A stretch of 42,993 bases of DNA from Candidatus Merdisoma merdipullorum. Lineage in GTDB: Bacteria > Bacillota > Clostridia > Lachnospirales > Lachnospiraceae. The position numbers and the translations under genes are program-made. Where the stretch lies: assembly GCA_018715645.1 (NCBI GenBank), contig DVLE01000065.1:1-42993 (forward strand). Direction: 5' to 3'. Below the pieces are notes generated by a model. The model was not told the DNA's origin and ran no database searches. It saw only the letters and a list, made by a program, of their open reading frames with translations. Shown in pieces: positions 7,765-16,903 of the stretch. Each line of letters opens with the position of its first letter. Position 1 is the stretch's first letter.

Positions 7765-8688
7765 ATGAAAAAAAGAGTAGTTAGTATGTTGTTATGCGGT
7801 TGCCTTGCGGTATCGGCGCTGGCAGGCTGTGGTTCTTCTTCTTCAGAGGAAGTTGTGACAAATACAGATGCGGAGGACGCTGCGGAGGACGCGGCAGAGG
7901 ATGCGGAGAATACGGCTGAGGACGCAGATGCGGAAGCAGCTTCCGACACGGCAAGCGATATGGAATATGTGCTGGAGAAGGGTACTCTGATTGTTGGAAT
8001 CACAAATTTTGAGCCTATGGATTATATGGATGAGAGCGGCGAATGGATTGGCTTTGACGCTGATCTTGCGAATGCTTTCGCAGAGAGCCTGGGCATTAAG
8101 GCGGAGTTCGTGGAGATTGACTGGGACAGCAAGATCCTGGAGCTGGACAGCAATGCCATCGACTGCGTATGGAACGGCATGACGCTGACCGATGAGGTGA
8201 CAAGCTCCATGGAATGCACAGATCCTTATCTGATGAATGCACAGGTGGTCGTAGTTCCTGCGGATGTGGCGGATGATTATCAGGATGTGGAGAGCCTGTC
8301 CGATCTGAGTTTTGCGGTAGAGGCAGGAAGCGCGGGAGAGGCGGAAGTAAGCGCACTTGGCCTTACCTATACGCCGGTGTCCGCCCAGTCCGACGCCCTT
8401 TTGGAAGTGGCTTCGGGAACCTCTGACGCGGCTGTTATCGACCTTCTGATGGCTGCGGCCATGGTAGGCGAGGGAACCGGCTATGAAAACCTTACTTATA
8501 CCGTGAGCCTGAACAGTGAGGAATACGGTGTGGGATTCCGTCAGGGCTCCGATCTGGCAGCGGTACTGAATGATTTCTTTACTCAGTGCTATGAGGATGG
8601 AACCATGCAGGAAACAGCAGAAAAGTACGGCGTGCAGGCGGCGCTGATCAGCGCGCAGACTGCTGCTGAGGAAACGGCAGAGGAGTAA
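7765..8688 (+). CDS. Amino acid ABC transporter substrate-binding lipoprotein
   Basis: Extracellular receptor of a polar amino acid importer (solute-binding family 3). The 307-residue precursor has a lipoprotein signal, with lipobox LAGC and lipidated Cys22. An unusual linker of about 35 residues follows, built almost only of Ala, Asp, Glu, Thr and Ser. The binding domain then begins with LIVGITNFEPMDYMDESGEWIG, of the type that grips an alpha-amino acid. DCVWNGMTLT and the FRQGSDLAAVLNDFF stretch are also family features. RBS GGGAGGA (7754-7760) lies 4 nt before ATG 7765. It is the first gene of a three-gene operon. The ligand could be Glu, Gln, Cys or another polar amino acid; this cannot be decided here. 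Confidence 0.93.
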   Translation: MKKRVVSMLLCGCLAVSALAGCGSSSSEEVVTNTDAEDAAEDAAEDAENTAEDADAEAASDTASDMEYVLEKGTLIVGITNFEPMDYMDESGEWIGFDADLANAFAESLGIKAEFVEIDWDSKILELDSNAIDCVWNGMTLTDEVTSSMECTDPYLMNAQVVVVPADVADDYQDVESLSDLSFAVEAGSAGEAEVSALGLTYTPVSAQSDALLEVASGTSDAAVIDLLMAAAMVGEGTGYENLTYTVSLNSEEYGVGFRQGSDLAAVLNDFFTQCYEDGTMQETAEKYGVQAALISAQTAAEETAEE

Positions 8689-8697
8689 CGCAGGGAC

Positions 8698-9381
8698 ATG
8701 GAACTGATAATGGAACAGATGCCGATAGTCATTCGTTCTCTGAACAGCGGCTTTCTGCAGACGTTGAAACTGTTTTTTGTGACGCTTATCGGTGCGGCGC
8801 CGCTGGGGCTTGTGATTGCCTTCGGCTCCATGTCGCGGTTTAAGCCTCTTAGTTATATCTCCAAGTTTTTTGTCTGGATCATACGCGGCACGCCGCTTAT
8901 GATCCAGCTCATGATTATATTCTATTTTCCGGGGCTGGTCCTTCATAATCAGATCTGGAGAGGGAATTCCGGACGTTTCGTGGCGGCTTCCGTAGCCTTT
9001 ATCATCAATTATGCCTGTTACTTTTCTGAGATATACCGGGGAGGGATTCAAAGCGTCCCCGTGGGACAGGAGGAGGCAGGTCTGGTGCTGGGAATGACGC
9101 GCAGCCAGATCTTTTTCAGAGTCAAGCTGCTGCAGATGATCAAGCGTATCGTTCCGCCCATGTCCAATGAGATTATTACCCTGGTCAAAGATACCTCTTT
9201 GGCCACCACGATTGCGCTTCAGGAAATTATCTGGGCAGGAGAATCTTTTATGAAAGGTTCCCAGGGAATTTCGGGCGCGATCTGGCCGCTGTTCTTTACC
9301 GCTTTCTACTATCTGATATTCAGCGGTGTGACGACCGTCCTTCTGGGACGTCTTGAGCGGAAGCTGGAGTATTTCAGATAA
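8698..9381 (+). CDS. Amino acid ABC transporter permease (HisM/GlnP family)
   Basis: Membrane channel subunit, 227 residues, with about five helices. The N-terminal half carries the polar-amino-acid permease opening ([20 protein letters not shown], then [17 protein letters not shown]). The EAA loop that docks on the ATPase is at [20 protein letters not shown], and the later [17 protein letters not shown] is also typical. ATG 8698 lies 9 bp after the receptor gene with only a weak AGGG nearby, which suggests translational dependence on the upstream gene; ATG 8710 is an alternative. It probably acts as a homodimer, since only one permease gene is present. Confidence 0.94.
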   Translation: MELIMEQMPIVIRSLNSGFLQTLKLFFVTLIGAAPLGLVIAFGSMSRFKPLSYISKFFVWIIRGTPLMIQLMIIFYFPGLVLHNQIWRGNSGRFVAASVAFIINYACYFSEIYRGGIQSVPVGQEEAGLVLGMTRSQIFFRVKLLQMIKRIVPPMSNEIITLVKDTSLATTIALQEIIWAGESFMKGSQGISGAIWPLFFTAFYYLIFSGVTTVLLGRLERKLEYFR

Positions 9382-9398
9382 GGAGGGTGCGAAAAGCA

Positions 9399-10184
9399 AT
9401 GGCGATACTGGAAGTGGAACACGTAAGTAAAAATTTCGAGGATACAGAGGTTTTAAAGGACATCAGCTTTTCTCTGGAAAAGGGAGAGGTGCTGTCCATC
9501 ATCGGCTCCTCAGGAAGCGGAAAGACCACATTCTTACGCTGCCTGAATTTTCTGGAGCGTCCCGACACGGGGATCATCCGTGTGAACGGAGAGGTTCTGT
9601 TCGACGCCTCCGGGCAGCAGGCGGCGCAGGAGACGGATATTCGCAAGAAGCGTCTTCATTTCGGACTTGTATTCCAGTCCTTCAATCTTTTTCCGCAGTA
9701 CACGGCTCTTGGCAACGTGATGCTCGCGAAGGAGCTTCTTGCGAAGGAGCAGCCGGATTACAAGGCGAGGAAGAAGGAGATTCACCAGGAGATTGAAGCG
9801 GAAGCAAAAGAGCTTCTGATTCAGATGGGACTTGGAGACCGGATGGGCAATTATCCTCATCAGCTTTCCGGAGGACAGTGCCAGCGTGTGGCGATTGCCC
9901 GCGCCCTTGCCCTGAAGCCGGATATTCTCTGCTTTGACGAGCCGACTTCGGCTCTTGATCCGGAGCTTACCGGAGAGGTCTTAAGAGTTATCAAGGAGCT
10001 GGCGGATCAAAAGACGACGATGATCATCGTTACCCATGAGATGGCTTTCGCTCACGATGTGGCCAGCAAGGTGATTTTCATGGACGAGGGAATGATTCTG
10101 GAGCAGGGAACGCCGGAGGAGATTTTCGAGCATACGAAAGAGGAGCGTACGAAACAGTTCCTGTCACGGTATACAAACGGATAA
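9399..10184 (+). CDS. Amino acid ABC transporter ATP-binding protein (GlnQ type)
   Basis: Cytosolic ATPase of the importer, 261 residues. Walker [10 protein letters not shown] is at 36-44, the Q-loop at [13 protein letters not shown], the ABC signature at [15 protein letters not shown], Walker B at [14 protein letters not shown] and the switch histidine in VTHEM. Between the Q-loop and the signature lies a charged insert ([20 protein letters not shown]) that makes it slightly longer than GlnQ of E. coli (240). The frame extends to a GTG at 9387, but that lies inside the AGGAGGG ribosome binding site (9381-9387), so ATG 9399 is the start. A terminator follows. Confidence 0.95.
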   Translation: MAILEVEHVSKNFEDTEVLKDISFSLEKGEVLSIIGSSGSGKTTFLRCLNFLERPDTGIIRVNGEVLFDASGQQAAQETDIRKKRLHFGLVFQSFNLFPQYTALGNVMLAKELLAKEQPDYKARKKEIHQEIEAEAKELLIQMGLGDRMGNYPHQLSGGQCQRVAIARALALKPDILCFDEPTSALDPELTGEVLRVIKELADQKTTMIIVTHEMAFAHDVASKVIFMDEGMILEQGTPEEIFEHTKEERTKQFLSRYTNG

Positions 10185-10196
10185 AAAGATAAGATT

Positions 10197-10244
10197 CGGG
10201 GATGCGTTAAGGAAAAGAACTTTGACGTATCCCCGTTTTATTTT
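10197..10244 (+). terminator. Terminator of the amino acid ABC operon
   Basis: CGGGGATGCGTTAA (from 10197) pairs with TTTGACGTATCCCCG (10221-10235), with G-U pairs, followed by TTTTATTTT. A second compact hairpin, GGACGCG/CGCGTCC (10264-10281), lies further downstream without a clean T run. Confidence 0.85.
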
Positions 10245-10298
10245 CGCGGGCAGCGAACCAAACGGACGCGCCTGCGCGTCCAAATTTTTGATTTTCAG

Positions 10299-10327
10299 TT
10301 GAAATCCGCCGCGATACATACTAAAAT
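10299..10327 (+). promoter_or_regulatory. Sigma-A promoter of the miaA operon
   Basis: TTGAAA (10299-10304), 17-nt spacer, TAAAAT (10322-10327), about 45 bp before the miaA start. Confidence 0.8.
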
Positions 10328-10372
10328 AGAAAAGATTCGGATAAAGCAGAAAATGGAAAGGGGGATATGCCT

Positions 10373-11362
10373 GTGAAGGAGCCGCTTGTGATATTGACAG
10401 GCCCTACGGCAGTAGGAAAGACAAAGCTTTCGATCGATCTGGCCAGAAAGGTGGGCGGAGAGATCATATCGGCGGATTCCATGCAGGTATACCGCCGTAT
10501 GGACATCGGTTCCGCGAAAATACGTCCGGAGGAAATGGGAGGCGTTCCGCACTATCTCATTGACGTGCTGGAGCCGACGGAGGAGTTTCATGTGGTGAAA
10601 TTCCAGCAGCTTGCGAAGGAGGCTGTTCAAAAGATCCGGGAGAACGGCCATATTCCCATCGTGGTGGGAGGAACCGGATTTTATATCCAGGCGCTGCTGT
10701 ACGACATTGATTTTACAGAAAACGAGGCGGAGACAGGCGTCCGGGCGGAATTGGAGAAACTTGCGGGGGAGGAAGGCGGAGGCGAAAGGCTCCACCAGCT
10801 CCTGGCCAAGGTCGATCCGAAGGCCGCGGAGGAGATTCATGCGCATAATGTAAAGAGGGTAATCCGTGCTCTGGAATTTTACCGGCTGACAGGAAAGCGC
10901 ATCTCGGAACACAATGCGCAGCAGCGGGAAAAGGAATCTCCCTACAGGTTCGCGTATTTTGTGCTGGACGATGAGCGTGCCAGACTGTATGAGCGGATTG
11001 ACGGCCGCGTAGATCAGATGCTGCAGGAAGGACTTCTTGAGGAAGTGAAAGGGCTGAAGGCAGAAGGGCTTGGCCGGGGTATGGTCTCGATGCAGGGACT
11101 CGGATATAAGGAGATGCTCTCCTACCTGGATGGGGCGTATTCTTTTGAGGAAGCAGTCCGGATTCTTAAACGGGATACCAGGCACTTCGCGAAGCGTCAG
11201 CTCACCTGGTTTCGCCGGGAGCGGGACGTGATCTGGGTGGAGAAGCAGGATTTCCAGTATGATGACGCGAAGATTTTAGATTATATGCTGGAAAAATTGA
11301 GAGAAAAAGGGATTGTTCCGCAGCCGGACGCGGGCGGGGCAGAAAGGAAAAATCACAAATAA
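10373..11362 (+). CDS. miaA: tRNA dimethylallyltransferase
   Basis: Adds a dimethylallyl group from DMAPP to N6 of A37 in tRNAs that read codons starting with U, including the tRNA-Leu(CAA) type found at 32524. The P-loop GPTAVGKT is near residues 8-15, the DMAPP/tRNA site at ISADSMQVYRRMDIGSAK, and HYLIDVLEPTEEF and FVVGGTGFY-like (VVGGTGFYIQALL) segments follow. Length is 329 residues. I prefer GTG 10373 because the GGGGG site ends at 10364, 8 nt away, and the product then begins (M)KEPLVILTGPTAVGKT like its relatives. ATG 10367 would leave only 2 nt. It leads a four-gene run. Confidence 0.96.
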   Translation: MKEPLVILTGPTAVGKTKLSIDLARKVGGEIISADSMQVYRRMDIGSAKIRPEEMGGVPHYLIDVLEPTEEFHVVKFQQLAKEAVQKIRENGHIPIVVGGTGFYIQALLYDIDFTENEAETGVRAELEKLAGEEGGGERLHQLLAKVDPKAAEEIHAHNVKRVIRALEFYRLTGKRISEHNAQQREKESPYRFAYFVLDDERARLYERIDGRVDQMLQEGLLEEVKGLKAEGLGRGMVSMQGLGYKEMLSYLDGAYSFEEAVRILKRDTRHFAKRQLTWFRRERDVIWVEKQDFQYDDAKILDYMLEKLREKGIVPQPDAGGAERKNHK

Positions 11363-11377
11363 AAGGTGGAGAAACGG

Positions 11378-12676
11378 ATGGAAAATGAGAATATGAATAC
11401 AGAGAACATATACCGGGAGCTTGGAATACGCGGCCAGGTATATGCCTTCGGACAGGAGATAGAGAAGACACTGAAAGAGAGATTTGAGGCTATTGACGCC
11501 ACGGCGGAGTACAATCAGCTCAAGGTGGTGGGAGCCATGCAGAAGAACCGGGTGGAGGCCGCCTGCTTTGCGGCTACCAGCGGCTACGGCTACAATGATC
11601 TGGGAAGGGAAAAGCTGGAGGCGGTATACGCTTCGGCCTTCCACGCAGAATCCGCTCTGGTGCGGCCGCAGATTGCCTGCGGAACCCATGCCCTTGCGGT
11701 AGCGCTTGCCGGAAACCTCCGGCCAGGGGACGAGCTTCTCTCCCCTGTGGGAAAGCCTTATGACACGCTGGAGGAGGTGATCGGAATCCGCCCTTCCAAC
11801 GGCTCTCTTGCAGAGTATGGCGTCACCTACCGGCAGGTGGATCTGAAGGAGGATGGAAGCTTTGATTATCCGGCCATTGAGGCGGCTTTGAATGAAAAGA
11901 CCAGGCTGGTCACGATTCAGCGGTCCAAAGGTTACCAGACGAGACCTACGCTCTCTGTCGGACGGATCGGGGAACTGATTGCCTTTATCAAAGAGAGAAG
12001 GCCGGATGTGATCTGTATGGTGGACAACTGTTATGGCGAGTTCGTGGAGCGGATCGAGCCGACAGACGTGGGAGCCGATCTCTGCGTGGGTTCTCTGATC
12101 AAGAATCCGGGCGGAGGACTGGCGCCTATCGGAGGTTACATTGTGGGGAAGGAGGAATATGTGGAGAATGCCGCGTACCGCCTGACTTCTCCGGGACTGG
12201 GAAAAGAGGTCGGAGCTTCTCTTGGCGTGATGCAGAGCTTTTATCAGGGCTTTTTCCTGGCGCCGACCGTCACGGCGGCAGCTCTGAAGGGCGCGATTTT
12301 CGCAGCCAATATCTATGAGAAGCTTGGTTTTTCCGTAGTGCCGAACGCAGTGGAGAGCCGTCATGACATTATCCAGGCGGTTACCTTTGGACGCCCGGAA
12401 GGCGTCATCGCGTTCTGTCAGGGGATTCAGGCGGCTGCCCCGGTGGACAGCTATGTGACGCCGGAGCCCTGGGCGATGCCTGGCTACGACAGCGACGTGA
12501 TCATGGCGGCCGGAGCCTTTGTGCAGGGTTCGTCGATTGAGCTTTCCGCGGATGGTCCCATCAAGCCTCCTTATGCCGTATATTTTCAGGGAGGACTGAC
12601 CTGGCCGCATGCCAAGCTTGGAATCCTGATGTCTCTTGAGAAGCTTGTGGAAGCGGGAATGGTAAAGCTGTCATGA
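11378..12676 (+). CDS. PLP-dependent enzyme, methionine gamma-lyase/YnbB (aluminium resistance) family
   Basis: A 432-residue fold-type I PLP enzyme related to cystathionine/methionine lyases, in the branch once called aluminium resistance protein (B. subtilis YnbB, also near miaA). The likely PLP lysine is Lys242 in GSLIKNPGGGLAPIGGY, and the aspartate that contacts the cofactor ring is in VDNCYGEF near residue 216. GYNDLGREKLE and PQIACGTHALA are conserved marks. ATG 11378 is preceded by AGGTGGA at 11364-11370; GTG 11367 is less likely. The physiological substrate of this branch is not known. The stop overlaps the next start (ATGA). Confidence 0.88.
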   Translation: MENENMNTENIYRELGIRGQVYAFGQEIEKTLKERFEAIDATAEYNQLKVVGAMQKNRVEAACFAATSGYGYNDLGREKLEAVYASAFHAESALVRPQIACGTHALAVALAGNLRPGDELLSPVGKPYDTLEEVIGIRPSNGSLAEYGVTYRQVDLKEDGSFDYPAIEAALNEKTRLVTIQRSKGYQTRPTLSVGRIGELIAFIKERRPDVICMVDNCYGEFVERIEPTDVGADLCVGSLIKNPGGGLAPIGGYIVGKEEYVENAAYRLTSPGLGKEVGASLGVMQSFYQGFFLAPTVTAAALKGAIFAANIYEKLGFSVVPNAVESRHDIIQAVTFGRPEGVIAFCQGIQAAAPVDSYVTPEPWAMPGYDSDVIMAAGAFVQGSSIELSADGPIKPPYAVYFQGGLTWPHAKLGILMSLEKLVEAGMVKLS

Positions 12677-13908
12677 AAAGAGTGCTTGTGATTGGAGGAG
12701 GGGCTTCCGGCCTGACGGCGGCCATCGCCGCAGCGGAGAACGGAGCCAAGGTAACTCTTCTGGAAAGGAACCGCCAGGTGGGAAAGAAGATTCTGGTCAC
12801 GGGAAACGGCCGCTGCAATCTGACGAACACTAAGCAGGATTCGTCCTGTTACCGGGGAGGAGCACCGGGGTTTGCAGACAGGGTTTTGGGACAATACGGC
12901 CTTTCGGAGACCTTACGCTTTTTTTTCAGGCTTGGAATCCTGACCAGAGACAGGAACGGCTATCTGTATCCTTACAGCGATCAGGCGGCTTCCGTAGCCT
13001 CTGCGCTCCGCATGGAGGCGGAGCATAGAGGCGTGAAGCTGGCGCTTGAAAACGAAGTGCTGGAGCTGAAGGTTTCCGGTTCGCGCTTTCTGGCCCGGAC
13101 CGGAAGCTGGACCTATGAGGGAGATGCCTGTATTCTGGCGGCCGGCTCTGCGGCTGCGCCATCTACGGGCTCGGATGGCAGCGGATACCGGCTCGCGGAA
13201 AATCTCGGCCACAGGATTGTGAAGCCTCTGCCTGCTCTGGTGAAGCTTAAGTGCCGGGAACGGTTTTTTGGACAGCTTTCGGGGCTTCGGATAGAAGCTG
13301 TCGTGCGCATCTTTTCAGAGGGAAAGAAGATCGCGGAAGACAGAGGCGAGGTGCAGTTTACTAAAGAGGGAATCTCCGGGATTCCTGTCTTTCAGGTAAG
13401 CCGTTTTGCCGTGCGTGCCCTTGAGAAAGGAAAAAGGGTGGAAGCCCGGCTTGATCTTCTTCCGGCCTTTGGAGAGAAAGAACTGGATCAGCTTTTCGCT
13501 TCCCGTCTCCGGGACGGCGGCTACAAAAACGGCGGGCAGTTTTTGAACGGACTTTTTCCGGAAAAGATGGCCGTCTGTCTGCTGGAGCGAAGCGGGATAC
13601 CAAAGGGAAAGCGGGTGAAGGACTGGAGCCGGGAAGAACTTCTGTCTTTGCTTCAGATGATTCGGGATTTCCGTGCGGAGATTGTCTCCGGCGGAGATTT
13701 TGAGCAGGCTCAGGTGTGCTGCGGAGGCGTGGACACAGGGGAAATCTGCCCGGATACTATGGAGTCGCGGCTGGTTCCCGGTCTTTACTTTGCGGGAGAA
13801 TTGGTGGACATCGATGGAGCCTGCGGAGGCTACAATCTTCAGTGGGCATGGAGCAGCGGTTACGTGGCGGGGCTTCACGCGTCGGAGGCGGTGTCGGATA
13901 AGATATGA
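12673..13908 (+). CDS. HI0933/YhiN-type flavoprotein (BaiN-like oxidoreductase family)
   Basis: A 411-residue NAD(P)/FAD-dependent oxidoreductase. The FAD-binding Rossmann motif VIGGGASGLTAAIAAAENG starts at residue 6, the family mark KKILVTGNGRCNLTN lies near residue 37, and the second FAD contact is GLYFAGELVDIDGACGGYN near the C-terminus. Members include BaiN, proposed in bile acid 7-dehydroxylation, but most are uncharacterised, so no substrate is claimed. It overlaps the preceding gene by 4 bp (ATGA), which indicates translational coupling. Confidence 0.9.
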   Translation: MKRVLVIGGGASGLTAAIAAAENGAKVTLLERNRQVGKKILVTGNGRCNLTNTKQDSSCYRGGAPGFADRVLGQYGLSETLRFFFRLGILTRDRNGYLYPYSDQAASVASALRMEAEHRGVKLALENEVLELKVSGSRFLARTGSWTYEGDACILAAGSAAAPSTGSDGSGYRLAENLGHRIVKPLPALVKLKCRERFFGQLSGLRIEAVVRIFSEGKKIAEDRGEVQFTKEGISGIPVFQVSRFAVRALEKGKRVEARLDLLPAFGEKELDQLFASRLRDGGYKNGGQFLNGLFPEKMAVCLLERSGIPKGKRVKDWSREELLSLLQMIRDFRAEIVSGGDFEQAQVCCGGVDTGEICPDTMESRLVPGLYFAGELVDIDGACGGYNLQWAWSSGYVAGLHASEAVSDKI

Positions 13909-13924
13909 AAAATGGAGGAACCAT

Positions 13925-15544
13925 ATGATTCAGATCACGCAGCTTAAGCTTCCCGTGGATCACAGCCGGGAGGATCTGGAACGGCAGGCGGCCAGGGAGC
14001 TTAAGGTCACAAGGGAACAGATTCTGGGGCTTACCGTCAGCCGGAAATCCATTGATGCCAGAAAAAAGCCGGTTTGCTATGTCTATACGGTGGATGTGGA
14101 GCTGAAGGCGGAGCAGAAGGTCTGGAAACGGATACACAGCCGGAACGCTTCCCGGATCGAGCGGAAGGAGTACCGGTTTCCGGTCTCAGGGCAGGAAAAA
14201 CTTTCCCACAGACCGGTTATCGTAGGGATGGGACCGGCAGGATTGTTCTGCGGTCTGATGCTTGCAAGAGCCGGATACCGGCCGCTGATTCTGGAGCGCG
14301 GAGAACGCGTCAGGGAGAGGCAGAGGACCGTAGACCGCTTTTGGGAGGAAGGCGTTCTCGCCCAGGATTCCAATGTACAGTTTGGAGAAGGAGGAGCGGG
14401 AGCCTTTTCCGATGGCAAGCTGAATACGCTGGTCAAGGATCTGAAAGGACGGGGGCGTCTGGTGCTGGAGACCTTTGTGAAGGCGGGAGCGCCGGAGGAA
14501 ATTCTCTGGTGGAACAAGCCGCATCTTGGCACAGACGTTCTGATCGGCGTCGTGGAGCGTATTCGGGAGGAGATCCTTTCCCTTGGAGGGGAGATTCGGT
14601 TCCGTACAAAGCTTACGGATATTGACACGGAGGGAGGAGCCGTCCGGGGCGTCCGGGTGCGGGCGGTATCGCCGCAGGATACGGAAAACGCGGAGGAATA
14701 TATTCCCTGCGAAGCGTTGATACTGGCTATCGGACACAGCGCAAGGGATACCTTTGCGATGCTGGCCGGAAAGAACATTCCCATGGAGAAGAAAGCCTTC
14801 GCGGTGGGAGTGCGTATCGAGCATCCCCAGGTCCTTATCAATGAGGACCAGTATGGAAAGGATTATCCCCGGTCCCTTCCGGCGGCCTCCTACAAGCTTA
14901 CCCGGAAGGCTTCGGGAGGACGGGGAGTCTATTCCTTCTGTATGTGTCCGGGCGGCTACGTGGTGAACGCTTCTTCCGAGGAGGGGCTTTTGGCTGTCAA
15001 TGGCATGAGTTATCAGGCCAGGGATGGACGGAATGCCAACAGTGCGATGATTGTGACGGTCCGGCCGGAGGATTTTGGCGGTTCGGACGTGCTGGCAGGC
15101 ATGGAATTCCAGAGGCGGCTTGAGAGGGCGGCTTACCGTGCCGGGGAAGGGCAGGTCCCGGTTCAGCTTCTGGCGGATTTTCAGAAACGGCAGATTAGCC
15201 GCTGCCTGGGTGAAATAGAGCCCTGCATCAAAGGAAAATGGAGCTTTGGAGATGTGCGCGGAATCTTTCCGGAGGAGCTTTTCCAAGCTTTGGAAGAAGG
15301 GATTTTTGGCTGCGAGCAGATTCTCCCTGGATTTTCCAGAGGAGACGCGGTGCTTTCCGGCGTGGAGAGCCGGACCTCCTCTCCGGTTCGGATTCTGCGG
15401 AATGAGGAAATGGAAAGCCGGGTGAAGGGCTTGTATCCCTGCGGCGAGGGGGCCGGATACGCGGGGGGAATCACCTCTGCGGCCATGGATGGCATCAAAG
15501 CCGCGGAGGCTGTGGCAGCGAGATTTCAGACAGGCGGTTTGTGA
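13925..15544 (+). CDS. FAD-dependent dehydrogenase (COG2509 type)
   Basis: A 539-residue flavoprotein. An N-terminal domain of about 95 residues precedes the FAD motif VIVGMGPAGLFCGLMLARAG. Further marks are FGEGGAGAFSDGKLNTL, a dehydrogenase segment AFAVGVRIEHPQ, and the terminal GLYPCGEGAGYAGGITSAAMDG. ATG 13925 has GGAGGA at 13914-13919, 5 nt away; the frame stays open far upstream, but that part overlaps the previous gene and was not used. It is the last gene of the miaA run. The electron donor and substrate are unknown; the pairing of two flavoproteins is common in related genomes. Confidence 0.9.
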   Translation: MIQITQLKLPVDHSREDLERQAARELKVTREQILGLTVSRKSIDARKKPVCYVYTVDVELKAEQKVWKRIHSRNASRIERKEYRFPVSGQEKLSHRPVIVGMGPAGLFCGLMLARAGYRPLILERGERVRERQRTVDRFWEEGVLAQDSNVQFGEGGAGAFSDGKLNTLVKDLKGRGRLVLETFVKAGAPEEILWWNKPHLGTDVLIGVVERIREEILSLGGEIRFRTKLTDIDTEGGAVRGVRVRAVSPQDTENAEEYIPCEALILAIGHSARDTFAMLAGKNIPMEKKAFAVGVRIEHPQVLINEDQYGKDYPRSLPAASYKLTRKASGGRGVYSFCMCPGGYVVNASSEEGLLAVNGMSYQARDGRNANSAMIVTVRPEDFGGSDVLAGMEFQRRLERAAYRAGEGQVPVQLLADFQKRQISRCLGEIEPCIKGKWSFGDVRGIFPEELFQALEEGIFGCEQILPGFSRGDAVLSGVESRTSSPVRILRNEEMESRVKGLYPCGEGAGYAGGITSAAMDGIKAAEAVAARFQTGGL

Positions 15545-15618
15545 CGAAAGCTGTCAAAGACAGGCGAATCTTAAGAGAAGTTAAGGATTTATTCACTATA
15601 CAAGTTATACGCTTTGTG

Positions 15619-15630
15619 CTATGATATAAT
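15619..15630 (+). promoter_or_regulatory. Extended -10 promoter of the DUF4321-radC-mre run
   Basis: TGATATAAT (TATAAT at 15625-15630 with a TGn extension) has no good -35 box at 16-18 nt, consistent with an extended -10 promoter. The 115-nt leader to the DUF4321 gene contains no recognised riboswitch. Confidence 0.6.
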
Positions 15631-15745
15631 TTGATATGATTTCCAGTACTTTGATTTATGTAAACTGGAAAGGAGTTCTGCCGCGCAGATTTTTCTGGAC
15701 AGGCGGCGAAACCTTATCAATGCATTACGAAAGACGGAGGGTGTT

Positions 15746-15997
15746 ATGAGATCAAAGAATGGCTGGGTGCTGCTGGTCATGCTCCTGTCCGGCATTGTGC
15801 TGGGTGGTTTTATCGGAATGCTGACGGAGAACGTATCGGGCCTGGCCTGGCTGAACTACGGCCAGAGTTTTGGCCTGGAGACGCCGATTGTCCTGGATCT
15901 GGGATTGTTGATTCTGACCTTTGGCCTGTCGATACACATATCCATTGCCAGCATCATTGGAGTGGTGCTTGCAATCATTATTTACAGAAAGCTGTAG
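15746..15997 (+). CDS. DUF4321 small membrane protein
   Basis: An 83-residue protein with two hydrophobic helices (about residues 7-25 and 50-80) joined by a short segment with GLAWLNYGQSFGLETP. Sequence and position just ahead of radC and mreB match the DUF4321 family of Clostridia. Its function is unknown; the constant placement hints at a link with the wall elongation machinery (inference). The start follows a run with GGAGGGTG. Confidence 0.85.
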   Translation: MRSKNGWVLLVMLLSGIVLGGFIGMLTENVSGLAWLNYGQSFGLETPIVLDLGLLILTFGLSIHISIASIIGVVLAIIIYRKL

Positions 15998-16003
15998 GAA
16001 AGG

Positions 16004-16032
16004 CATATCTCACAGATTGCTTCTGAGATATG
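16004..16032 (+). other. Hairpin between the DUF4321 gene and radC
   Basis: Perfect 9-bp stem CATATCTCA / TGAGATATG with an 11-nt loop and no T run after it. It may be an attenuating or processing structure, or may mean nothing. Confidence 0.4.
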
Positions 16033-16089
16033 AGAAAAGGTTGTCGGAACGCATACTCCGCCGCCTGGAGAGCGGAAATGGAGGAATGA

Positions 16090-16833
16090 ATGAAGACAAC
16101 GACGATGAAGGAGCTGTACAAGGAAGAACGTCCCTACGAGAAATGTCTCGCGAATGGAGCCGGGGCTCTCTCGGATACGGAGCTTCTTGCCGTGATTCTG
16201 CGAAGCGGAACCAGCGGCGAGACTGTCTGTCAGTTGGCAGGGCGGATATTAAGCCTTCCGGGATATGAAGGGCTTTCAGGTCTGCGCCGGATTCCGGCAG
16301 AGCGGCTGCTGGAGCTTAAGGGCGTCGGCCATGTTAAGGCGGTTCAACTGAAATGCCTGGCGGAGCTGGCGGCGCGTATGGCGAAGGCGTCAGCAGGAGA
16401 AAGGCTTTGCTTTGATACGCCGGCCACAATCGCAGACTATTTTATGGAAGATCTTCGTCACAGGGAGCAGGAACATTTGCTGGTTTTGTTTCTGAATACC
16501 AGAAATAAGCTCCTGAAGGAAAAGCTGATGTTCAAAGGAACTGTGAACGCATCCATCATATCGCCCAGGGAGATATTCCTGGAAGCTTTGGAAGTGCATG
16601 CAGTGCAGCTGATACTGGTACACAACCATCCCAGCGGCGATCCCGCGCCCAGTCCGGAGGACATCCGGATGACGAAGCGGATTCGTCAGGCGGGAGAGCT
16701 GCTTGACATCCAGCTTTTGGATCATGTGATTATCGGAGATCGATGTTATAGCTCTATGAGAGAACGGGGAATACTATCGGAGGAAACAGGCGGGACAGCC
16801 TGCAGAGAAGCGGAAGGAAACTGGCTTTCGTGA
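16090..16833 (+). CDS. radC: RadC/JAB domain protein
   Basis: A 247-residue protein with an N-terminal helix-hairpin-helix region (LKGVGHVKAVQLK) and a C-terminal JAB/MPN metalloprotease-like domain. The domain keeps the metal motif LVHNHPSGDPAPSPEDIRMT. The old DNA repair role is doubtful; the family is now usually just called RadC or JAB domain protein. ATG 16090 has GGAGGA 4 nt upstream. It sits between the DUF4321 gene and mreB, the standard Firmicutes order. Confidence 0.95.
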   Translation: MKTTTMKELYKEERPYEKCLANGAGALSDTELLAVILRSGTSGETVCQLAGRILSLPGYEGLSGLRRIPAERLLELKGVGHVKAVQLKCLAELAARMAKASAGERLCFDTPATIADYFMEDLRHREQEHLLVLFLNTRNKLLKEKLMFKGTVNASIISPREIFLEALEVHAVQLILVHNHPSGDPAPSPEDIRMTKRIRQAGELLDIQLLDHVIIGDRCYSSMRERGILSEETGGTACREAEGNWLS

Positions 16834-16903
16834 ATCCCGGCGGAGGAAAGACTTTTAACCGGGAAAATGAAAAAGAGGAACAGAAGAAAGAGAGGGAGTC
16901 ACA

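Noticed and set aside
7843..9399. 518-codon minus-strand ORF
   Set aside because: Antisense to two clear ABC transporter genes; His/Arg-rich composition is typical of shadow frames.
10264..10281. Second terminator after the ABC operon (GGACGCG/CGCGTCC)
   Set aside because: The stem is good, but an AAA precedes the T run and a full terminator lies just upstream, so it is mentioned only as a hairpin.
11276..12610. 444-codon minus-strand ORF
   Set aside because: Antisense shadow of the PLP enzyme gene.
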